Of a stretch of 64,000 bases of DNA, positions 57,568 to 64,000 are shown piece after piece; within the stretch, counting starts at the first letter, position 1, and each line of letters starts with the position of its first letter. The notes below the pieces were generated by a model, which was not told the origin of the DNA, did no database searches, and saw only the letters and a list, made by a program, of their open reading frames with translations. Source of the DNA: Lachnospiraceae bacterium (lineage in GTDB: Bacteria > Bacillota > Clostridia > Lachnospirales > Lachnospiraceae); assembly GCA_017553505.1 (NCBI GenBank), contig JAFZLD010000018.1, positions 1 through 64,000 of the forward strand, given 5' to 3'. The translations under genes and the position numbers were made by a program.

Positions 57568-58857
57568 ATGAATACTAAGATAGCAATCATCGGCGGCGGC
57601 CCCGCAGGCCTTGCCGCAGCAGTAAGCGCATATGATGCGGGAGTTAAGGATGTAGTGATACTCGAGCGTGACGACAAGCTCGGCGGTATTCTCAATCAGT
57701 GCATCCACAACGGTTTCGGTCTTCATACTTTCAAGGAAGAGCTGACCGGTCCCGAGTACGCAGAGCGCTTTATAGAGAAGGTACGCGAGAGAAATATCGA
57801 GTGCCTGCTTAAGACAATAGTTGTAGACCTTTCCGAGTCGCAGGGGGGCGGTGTGACCGTTACCGCAATGTCGGCCGAGAAAGGAATGTTTGAAATACAG
57901 GCTGAGGCTGTAGTCCTTGCAATGGGTTGTCGTGAGCGTCCGAGAGGAGCTCTCAATACTCCCGGTTACAGACCCGCGGGTATTTACTCGGCAGGAACGG
58001 CCCAGAGATACGTTAATATTGAGGGCAAGATGCCCGGTCATGAGGTGGTAATCCTTGGTTCCGGTGACATCGGCCTTATTATGGCGCGTCGTATGACGTT
58101 AGAGGGCGCACACGTTAAGGCAGTGGCAGAGCTTATGCCTTATTCCGGCGGACTTAAGCGTAATATCGTGCAGTGCCTTGATGACTTTGACATTCCGCTT
58201 AAGCTCAGCACTACCGTTACGGATATTAAGGGTAAGGACCGAGTGGAGAGCGTTGTTCTTTCTAAGGTAGACGAGAAGAACAATCCTATCCCCGGCACGG
58301 AGGAGGAGATTCCTTGCGATACGCTTCTTTTGTCCTGCGGACTGCTTCCCGAGAATGAGCTTTCAAGTATGCTCGGAGTGGATTTAAGCCCTGTTACGGG
58401 CGGCGCGAGAGTGGACGAGAGTCTTGAGACTTCCATTCCCGGCGTATTCGCCTGCGGTAATGTGTTGCACGTTCATGACCTTGTGGACTATGTGTCGGGC
58501 GAGGCTACGGAGGCCGGCAAGCATGCTGCTGAGTATGTTCTGGGCAAGACCCCGGCGGGAGAAGAGGCGTCGATTGCGCTTGAGACCGGAAATGGTGTAA
58601 GGTACACGGTTCCTTCTTTTGTCAGACCCGGCAGACTTGAGAATTTCCTTACGGTTCGCTTTAGGGTGGGTAACGTCTACAAGAACCCCGAGATATGCGT
58701 GTACCTCGGCGACAAGTGCCTGCAGAGGCGTAAAAAGCAGATATGCGCCCCTGGAGAAATGGAACAGGTGATGATTAAGAAATCAGACATAGAGGCTATG
58801 GCGCCCGGCGAGACCATACGCATAGCCATCGAGACAGAACAGGAGGCGGCACAATAA
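57568..58857 (+). CDS. FAD/NAD(P)-dependent oxidoreductase, partner of the GlpA-like enzyme
   Basis: 429 residues of the pyridine nucleotide-disulfide oxidoreductase type. The N-terminal FAD site is IAIIGGGPAGLAAAVSA, the second nucleotide site is VVILGSGDIGLIMARRM (about residue 160), and the third FAD contact is SIPGVFACGNVLHVHDL. LGGILNQCIHNGFG near residue 35 is typical of the clostridial glycerol-3-phosphate operon member. It likely transfers electrons between the GlpA-like flavoprotein and NAD(P). GGGAGG precedes the ATG; its stop overlaps the next start by one base. Confidence 0.9.
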   Translation: MNTKIAIIGGGPAGLAAAVSAYDAGVKDVVILERDDKLGGILNQCIHNGFGLHTFKEELTGPEYAERFIEKVRERNIECLLKTIVVDLSESQGGGVTVTAMSAEKGMFEIQAEAVVLAMGCRERPRGALNTPGYRPAGIYSAGTAQRYVNIEGKMPGHEVVILGSGDIGLIMARRMTLEGAHVKAVAELMPYSGGLKRNIVQCLDDFDIPLKLSTTVTDIKGKDRVESVVLSKVDEKNNPIPGTEEEIPCDTLLLSCGLLPENELSSMLGVDLSPVTGGARVDESLETSIPGVFACGNVLHVHDLVDYVSGEATEAGKHAAEYVLGKTPAGEEASIALETGNGVRYTVPSFVRPGRLENFLTVRFRVGNVYKNPEICVYLGDKCLQRRKKQICAPGEMEQVMIKKSDIEAMAPGETIRIAIETEQEAAQ

Positions 58858-59222
58858 TGGAAACGAAGAATCTGACATGTATCGGCTGCCCCATGGGCTG
58901 TGCCCTCACGGTTACATATGAGCCCGGCAACAGGGAGTCCGTCAAGGTCACGGGCAATACCTGTAAGAAAGGCGAACTCTACGCGATAGACGAGGTTACG
59001 AATCCCACAAGAATCGTTACGGGAACGGTAAGGGTTTCCAATCGCAAGAACCTTGTGGCTTCCGTTAAGACCAAGGACGTTATTCCGAAGAGCAAGATTT
59101 TTGATGTAGCTCACGAACTTATGAAGATTTCCGTGGAAGCGCCCGCTAAGATAGGCGACGTTGTGGTTAAGGACATCTGCGGAACGGGTTCAGACTTGAT
59201 AATTACGAGAAACGTTGAATAG
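58857..59222 (+). CDS. DUF1667 protein of the glycerol-3-phosphate operon
   Basis: 121 residues. The N-terminus holds CIGCPMGC and a further cysteine in GNTCKKGE, which together could bind a metal or iron-sulfur cluster. The rest is a small domain with [13 protein letters not shown]. It is the conserved third component next to GlpA-like and FAD/NAD oxidoreductases in Firmicutes and is thought to be an electron-transfer subunit; direct evidence is limited as far as I know. The ATG overlaps the upstream TAA by one base, and it ends 11 bases before glpK. Confidence 0.9.
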   Translation: METKNLTCIGCPMGCALTVTYEPGNRESVKVTGNTCKKGELYAIDEVTNPTRIVTGTVRVSNRKNLVASVKTKDVIPKSKIFDVAHELMKISVEAPAKIGDVVVKDICGTGSDLIITRNVE

Positions 59223-59233
59223 GGGGATATGCA

Positions 59234-60736
59234 GTGGATAAGTATTTAATGGCATTGGATCAGGGTACTACGAGTTCGAGATGTATTCTTTTTGACAGAA
59301 GCGGTAACATCGTTAACATGGCTCAGCGCGAGTTTACGCAGATTTATCCCAAGCCCGGCTGGGTAGAGCACAACGCTATGGAGATTTGGTCTTCGCAGCT
59401 TGCGGTGGCTCTTGAGGCTATGGCGCTCGTGAATGCGGACTTTAGCAAGATTGAGGCTATCGGCATTACTAACCAGCGCGAGACCACAATCGTGTGGAAT
59501 AAGAACACCGGCGAGCCTGTTTACAACGCTATCGTGTGGCAGTGTAAGCGTACCGCCGACTATATCGAGAAGGTCAAAGAAGAAGGAATGACCGACAAGA
59601 TTCGCGAGAAGACCGGACTTATTCCCGACGCATATTTCAGCGCTACGAAGCTTAAGTGGATCCTCGACAATGTTGAGGGCGCAAGAGAAGCGGCCGAGAA
59701 AGGTGATCTTTTATTCGGAACCGTGGACACCTGGCTTATGTGGAACTTAACCAAGGGCGCCATTCATAAGACCGATTACACTAACGCATCACGTACGATG
59801 CTTTTTAATATCAATACTCTTGAGTGGGATAAGGAACTCTGCGATTACTTCGGAATTCCTATGTGTATGCTTCCTGAGGTGTGTAAGTCTAGCACTTTCT
59901 TTGGCAAGACAGCGCCTTTTGTATTAGGCGGAGAGATACCTATTACGGGTGTTGCGGGCGACCAGCAGGCGGCTCTTTTCGGTCAGTGCTGTTTCGAGCC
60001 CGGCGATGCTAAGAACACTTACGGAACAGGTTGCTTCCTGCTTATGAATACAGGTAAGAAAGCGATATTCTCCAATAACGGTCTGGTTACCACCATTGCT
60101 GCCAGCGAGTGCGACAAGCCCGATTATGCGCTTGAAGGAAGCGTCTTCGTAGCCGGAGCGGCGGTTCAGTGGTTAAGAGACGAAATGCGTATGGTTGAGA
60201 CCGCGCGCCAGACAGAAGAATTCGCCACCGTAGTGCCCGACACTGCGGGAGTATATATAGTGCCCGCCTTCGTAGGTATGGGCGCCCCTTACTGGGATCA
60301 GTACGCACGCGGAACCGTCGTAGGCGTTACCCGCGGCTGTAAGAAAGAACACTTTATCCGCGCTACCCTCGAATCCATAGCTTACCAGACTCACGATGTC
60401 CTTAAGTCCATGGAAGAGGACTCTACCATAAAACTTAATACCCTTAAGGTGGACGGCGGCGCCAGCGCCAATAACTTCCTCATGAAGTTCCAGGCCGATA
60501 TGCTGGGCCTTAGCGTAGAGCGCCCCAAGTGCATCGAGACCACAGCCCTCGGCGCGGCATACCTTGCAGGCCTCGCTACAGGCTATTACAAGAACCGCGA
60601 AGACATCGTTCAAAACTGGAAGCTCGGCCGCAGATTTGAGCCTACCATGGACATGCCTACCCGCAATAAATTGCTGAAAGGCTGGGATGTAGCGGTTAAG
60701 TGCGCACAGCTGTATGGTGAACTTACGGAAGATTAA
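59234..60736 (+). CDS. glpK: Glycerol kinase
   Basis: 500 residues, normal length. It phosphorylates glycerol with ATP in the cytoplasm. The ATP-binding opening is [31 protein letters not shown] and [16 protein letters not shown] are FGGY-family signatures; the second domain has [19 protein letters not shown] start at 59234, seven bases after AGGGGGA. It completes the four-gene operon, feeding glycerol-3-phosphate to the dehydrogenase. No glycerol facilitator (glpF) is visible nearby. Confidence 0.97.
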   Translation: MDKYLMALDQGTTSSRCILFDRSGNIVNMAQREFTQIYPKPGWVEHNAMEIWSSQLAVALEAMALVNADFSKIEAIGITNQRETTIVWNKNTGEPVYNAIVWQCKRTADYIEKVKEEGMTDKIREKTGLIPDAYFSATKLKWILDNVEGAREAAEKGDLLFGTVDTWLMWNLTKGAIHKTDYTNASRTMLFNINTLEWDKELCDYFGIPMCMLPEVCKSSTFFGKTAPFVLGGEIPITGVAGDQQAALFGQCCFEPGDAKNTYGTGCFLLMNTGKKAIFSNNGLVTTIAASECDKPDYALEGSVFVAGAAVQWLRDEMRMVETARQTEEFATVVPDTAGVYIVPAFVGMGAPYWDQYARGTVVGVTRGCKKEHFIRATLESIAYQTHDVLKSMEEDSTIKLNTLKVDGGASANNFLMKFQADMLGLSVERPKCIETTALGAAYLAGLATGYYKNREDIVQNWKLGRRFEPTMDMPTRNKLLKGWDVAVKCAQLYGELTED

Positions 60737-60760
60737 TAATTTGTAGGAGGGGATAGAATA

Positions 60761-61636
60761 GTGAGAATGATACATAAGATTACAGCGATTGTGGCGTTGA
60801 CCGCCTGCGTGTGCCTGTGTGCATGCGCTCATAAGCAGGTTACAAGTGCTTCGGATGAGACGGTTTCTGTGTCCGAATCCGTGACATCGGTCGTTAAAGA
60901 AGAGGCGGCTGTAAGCGAGCCGGAAGAGGTTTCTGTTGAGGAACCTGAAGAGGAAAAAGAAGAACCGACGCCGGAGCCTGAACCCGAAAAAGAAGTCGTT
61001 TACGAAACCTTAACCGAAGAGGAAGCAGCTCCTTACCTTGAGCATTTATCCATATCAGATAATGAAACTTCTCTTGGCAACATGGTTCTTACGGAAGATG
61101 AAAGTTACCTGTTTTATTTTGACTGTGGAGAGAATTTTAAGGCAGAAGAAGCTACACTTCAGATTAAACGTGAAAAGGATTATCCACAAAAAATTCATGT
61201 TAGCGTTGTATTCGGTGAGGAAGAACTACCGCTCGGGCGTTATTACGAAGCTAAAGAGAGTTGGTTTCCCTGGCCTAAGTTTGACCCTAGGGTAGGGATT
61301 AACCTTGGCAACATTCCGGATTTTATCACAAATAATGAATATGAATGTGCCTTGGTAAAGGGTTGCCCGGATGATGACAATTGTCTGCTGATAGATTTCG
61401 GAACTGAAATCGGAACTGTAAAGACCGGCAATATATGTTTAGATGGCGGGGATGGAGAATATGAGCATGTACCGATAGCTGACAAGCCTATGCTAGCAGT
61501 GATTATAGATAATGGAGATTGGGGATACGTTTATGCCACGGAAAAGCTTTTGGAAAAAATCCCTTACCCCTTACTGTGTTATGTAGGAATGGAGGACGGA
61601 AAGGTCCGCTGGATTTATGAGTTGTTTGTTTCATAA
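60761..61636 (+). CDS. Lipoprotein with acidic proline-rich linker, unknown function
   Basis: 291 residues. Lipoprotein signal ending LCAC with C22, then a long Glu/Pro/Val linker (about 40-80, with EEPTPEPEPEKE). The remaining 200 residues form a beta-rich domain with FYFDCGENF, SWFPWPKFDP and a final WIYELFVS. I do not recognise the family. GTG 60761 is preferred, eight bases after AGGAGGGG; an ATG two codons later is further from that site. It follows glpK by 24 bases and may be cotranscribed, but looks functionally separate. A terminator follows. Confidence 0.72.
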   Translation: MRMIHKITAIVALTACVCLCACAHKQVTSASDETVSVSESVTSVVKEEAAVSEPEEVSVEEPEEEKEEPTPEPEPEKEVVYETLTEEEAAPYLEHLSISDNETSLGNMVLTEDESYLFYFDCGENFKAEEATLQIKREKDYPQKIHVSVVFGEEELPLGRYYEAKESWFPWPKFDPRVGINLGNIPDFITNNEYECALVKGCPDDDNCLLIDFGTEIGTVKTGNICLDGGDGEYEHVPIADKPMLAVIIDNGDWGYVYATEKLLEKIPYPLLCYVGMEDGKVRWIYELFVS

Positions 61637-61642
61637 GATTAT

Positions 61643-61677
61643 AAAAGGCATACTGAATTTCTTCAGTATGCCTTATT
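61643..61677. terminator. Bidirectional terminator between lipoprotein and MATE genes
   Basis: AAGGCATACTGAA pairs perfectly with TTCAGTATGCCTT over a TTTC loop, then ATTCTT. On the minus strand it overlaps the last codons and stop of the MATE gene. Confidence 0.88.
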
Positions 61678-63024
61678 CTTCAGTTTATTATAAACAATTA
61701 TGAAACATATCAAATGTACCGTCGTCGTAATCGTCCAGGATATCGGATACGAAATGTACAGATTCTCAAGCGAGCGGAAGGCTCTGAAAATCGTGAATAT
61801 CCAGACGACTCTGAAGGCGCAGGCGCCGAGGAGTGAGACAATCATAGGCATTACGGAGTAGCCGAGGCCGCGGATGGCGCCGACGCAGGTGTCCATCATG
61901 CCACAGGTGAAGTATGTGAACATGATGACGGCCATACGGCGCATGCCGTACTCGATTACGACGGATTTATCAGCGTCATTGGCGTACAAAGAAAGCAACT
62001 GCGGCCCGAACACATACGCAAGGGAGCCCGCTATGAAGCCTACCGCCGCCACACTGCCTAGGCAGATAAGAATTATCTTCTTAATACGGTCGAAGTAATG
62101 CCTTCCGTAGTTCTGGCTGACAAAAGAAAGACACGTCACATGGAAAGTATTCATGGCCACATACACGAAGCCTTCTATATTGCAGGCGGCACTGTTGCCG
62201 GCCATGGCGTCGGGACCGAAGGAATTGATGGAGGACTGAATCAAAACGTTTGAAATAGAGAAGATGGAGCCCTGAAATCCTGCGGGAAGACCGAGGCGTA
62301 ACAACTGTCCGAGCTTGTCGCGATATATGCGAAGCTTCTTAAACTCGAAGCGATAAGACTCGTCGGATACCATAAGACATCGCATGGTAAGAATTGCGGA
62401 AATAGCCTGCGATAGGATAGTGGCGTAAGCCACACCGTCTACGCCCATGCCGAAGACTACGATAAATATAACGTTACATATCGCATTAATGGCACCTGAT
62501 ATGGTAAGATAATATAAAGGACGCTTGGTATCGCCGATGGCGCGTAAGATAGCGGCGCTGAAATTATAAATCATCAGTACCGGCATACCGAGGAAATATA
62601 TACGCGTATAAAGGGTAGCCATGGGAAGCACGGATTCGTGAGTGCCCATAAGAACCAAAAGCTTAGGCGCTACGATTATTCCGAGAGCAGACATAATGAC
62701 ACCGCAGATAAAAGAAAGCGCGATGGAAGTATGAACCGTCTCATGCACATCCTTGTCCTGTCCCGAACCGAAGAATCTGGCCACCAGGACATTGGCCGCG
62801 GTGGAAAGACCGATGAATACGTTTGTGAGCAGGTTAATAAGAGACGAAGTGGAGCCTATCGCCGCAAGGGCTTCTTTGCCCACATATCGTCCCGCCACAA
62901 TCATATCCACAGCATTGAATAAAAGCTGCAACAGTCCCGACAGAATCAGAGGAATGGTGAATATCCAGATCTTTGAGAAAAGCGGACCTTCACACATGTT
63001 CATACTATATTTTTTGTTTTTCAT
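61663..63024 (-). CDS. MATE family exporter (second copy type)
   Basis: 453 residues, about 12 membrane segments in two halves. It begins with GPLFSKIWIFTIPLILSG and FNAVDMIVAGRYVGKEALAA, with RAIGDTKRPLYYL ending the first half and LLRLGLPAGFQGSIFS opening the second. It differs clearly from the MATE protein at 14.4 kb, so the two are separate paralogues. It should export toxic organic compounds or metabolites using an ion gradient. Divergent from the glycosyltransferase gene. Substrate unknown. Confidence 0.92.
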   Translation of the reverse strand: MKNKKYSMNMCEGPLFSKIWIFTIPLILSGLLQLLFNAVDMIVAGRYVGKEALAAIGSTSSLINLLTNVFIGLSTAANVLVARFFGSGQDKDVHETVHTSIALSFICGVIMSALGIIVAPKLLVLMGTHESVLPMATLYTRIYFLGMPVLMIYNFSAAILRAIGDTKRPLYYLTISGAINAICNVIFIVVFGMGVDGVAYATILSQAISAILTMRCLMVSDESYRFEFKKLRIYRDKLGQLLRLGLPAGFQGSIFSISNVLIQSSINSFGPDAMAGNSAACNIEGFVYVAMNTFHVTCLSFVSQNYGRHYFDRIKKIILICLGSVAAVGFIAGSLAYVFGPQLLSLYANDADKSVVIEYGMRRMAVIMFTYFTCGMMDTCVGAIRGLGYSVMPMIVSLLGACAFRVVWIFTIFRAFRSLENLYISYPISWTITTTVHLICFIIVYNKLKNKAY

Positions 63025-63035
63025 ATATACACCAT

Positions 63036-63072
63036 ACGCAAAATGAGTTATAGCATCATTATCAATTTGCGT
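63036..63072. promoter_or_regulatory. Nested inverted repeat between MATE and glycosyltransferase genes
   Basis: ACGCAAA (63036-63042) and its complement TTTGCGT (63066-63072) flank an inner AATGA/TCATT pair. It sits in the 79-base divergent gap, so it could be an operator shared by both promoters. Confidence 0.4.
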
Positions 63073-63103
63073 CAGTCAAAAAACAAGGGGGAAAACTGCT
63101 GAT

Positions 63104-64000
63104 ATGATTACAATTTCTGCTTGCATGATTGTCAAAAACGAAGAAAAAGTGCTCGCAAGATGCCTCGATTCTCTTAAGGGCATCTGGGATGAGCTTATTA
63201 TCGTGGACACGGGTTCCACCGACAAGACCAAAGAAATCGTCGCGCGTTACACCGACAAGATTTATGACTTTGAGTGGATAGACGATTTCAGCGCCGCAAG
63301 AAACTTTGCCATGGAGAAGGCAACCTGCGACTATATCTACACGCCCGATGCCGACGAGATTCTGGACGAGGATAACCGCGAGAAGTTTATTAAGTTAAAA
63401 GAACTTCTTTTGCCGGAAATAGAGATTGTGGAGATGCGCTACGTCAATCAGCTTGAGAACGGCACCGTTTACAACTTTGACAAAGAATACAGACCGAAGC
63501 TTTACAAGCGCCTTCGCAAGTTTACTTTCATCGAGCCCGTTCACGAGATAGTGCGCTTAGACCCCGTGGTGTTTGAAAGCGATATTGATATTATTCACAA
63601 GCCCGAGGCCGTTCATTCGGGACGCGATATCAAGATATTCGAAAAGATAATAAATGAAGGCGGCTCATTGAGCATCCGCCTCGCCAAGATGTATGCCAAG
63701 GAACTGATGATTTCGGGACAGGAAGCGGACTTCCAGAACGCGGCGCCATACTTCAAAGCCGTTGCGGACAGCACCGCCAATGAAGAGCTTTTGAAGCTTG
63801 CCTGCATCGTGGTATCCGAAGCCGCAGCCATCAGAAACGACCCCGAAGAACTGCTTAAATACGCCCTGAAGGACGTTGCCAGCGACGGCAGTAGTGAAAC
63901 TTGCACAATACTCGGGGCCTACTATGAGTCAAAAGGCGACCTGTTCGAAGCTGCCGTATGGTATTACAACGGTCGATACGAGACCGAACCCCAGGCCAAC
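63104..64000 (+). CDS. Family 2 glycosyltransferase with C-terminal TPR-like region (3' end missing)
   Basis: 299 codons are visible and the frame is open to the window edge. The N-terminus is ISACMIVKNEEKVLARCL with VDTGSTDKT, and the metal/nucleotide-sugar site is YTPDADEIL: a GT2 catalytic domain of the SunS/TPR-associated type. After FIEPVHEIV and HSGRDI the sequence becomes helical (about residue 190 on), resembling tetratricopeptide repeats (AAPYFKAVAD, EAAVWYYNGRY). It likely adds a sugar to a protein or surface polymer from the cytoplasm. ATG 63104 lies 12 bases after AAGGGGG. Acceptor unknown. Confidence 0.9.
   Translation, partial: MITISACMIVKNEEKVLARCLDSLKGIWDELIIVDTGSTDKTKEIVARYTDKIYDFEWIDDFSAARNFAMEKATCDYIYTPDADEILDEDNREKFIKLKELLLPEIEIVEMRYVNQLENGTVYNFDKEYRPKLYKRLRKFTFIEPVHEIVRLDPVVFESDIDIIHKPEAVHSGRDIKIFEKIINEGGSLSIRLAKMYAKELMISGQEADFQNAAPYFKAVADSTANEELLKLACIVVSEAAAIRNDPEELLKYALKDVASDGSSETCTILGAYYESKGDLFEAAVWYYNGRYETEPQAN

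Overview
The window looks like chromosome of a Gram-positive anaerobic Clostridia bacterium, most likely Lachnospiraceae (Butyrivibrio-like, gut or rumen). The signs are a clostridial EF-Tu and RpoB/RpoC, many lipobox proteins, a GH3 glucosidase with reversed domain order, a TAXI-TRAP transporter, a DUF3048 lipoprotein and a glpA-like/DUF1667/glpK operon. Strong SD sequences and stem-plus-T-run terminators separate short transcription units. I saw no CRISPR array, tRNA, rRNA or complete insertion sequence. The family-level assignment is inference.

Layout. 1-7.6 kb: 3' part of tuf, a small helical protein, a GH2 beta-galactosidase, a lipoprotein/HAD pair and a LUD protein. 7.6-10.4 kb: a PD-(D/E)XK nuclease-helicase fusion, a threonine-aldolase-like gene reduced to its two ends, and an AraC regulator. 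10.4-14.4 kb: a 276-bp imperfect palindrome followed by two MDR dehydrogenases, an amidohydrolase and a FucU mutarotase, which fits oxidative use of fucose or a similar sugar. 14.4-15.7 kb: a MATE exporter on the minus strand.

16-25 kb: an oligopeptide-type ABC operon that departs from the norm in several subunits. The binding protein has its C-terminal-like segment near its N-terminus. The OppC-type permease carries about seven RCC1-like propeller blades in its first external loop. The OppF-type ATPase has a charged helical insertion of about 190 residues between Walker A and the Q-loop. A four-helix membrane protein follows directly. I consider this the strongest candidate for an undescribed system.

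25-37 kb: TAXI-TRAP transporter, TetR regulator, DUF3048 lipoprotein, SLC13/ArsB-like permease, and a tightly overlapped GtrA / GH3 / hybrid histidine kinase operon. 37.3-45.4 kb: rpoB-rpoC with their own promoter and terminator, not beside rplJL or rpsL.

45.4-51 kb (minus strand): nine closely packed genes: degenerate GGDEF protein, ECF sigma factor, a probable anti-sigma partner, transglutaminase lipoprotein, GspF/PilC platform and four pilin-like proteins. Divergent from them are a one-TM protein, a PilZ protein and a 1105-residue surface protein (51.2-55.3 kb). Together they suggest a c-di-GMP-linked type IV filament/cell-surface locus without a local assembly ATPase. 55.5-64 kb: a lipoprotein, the glycerol-3-phosphate oxidation operon, another lipoprotein, a second MATE exporter and the start of a family 2 glycosyltransferase that runs off the window.
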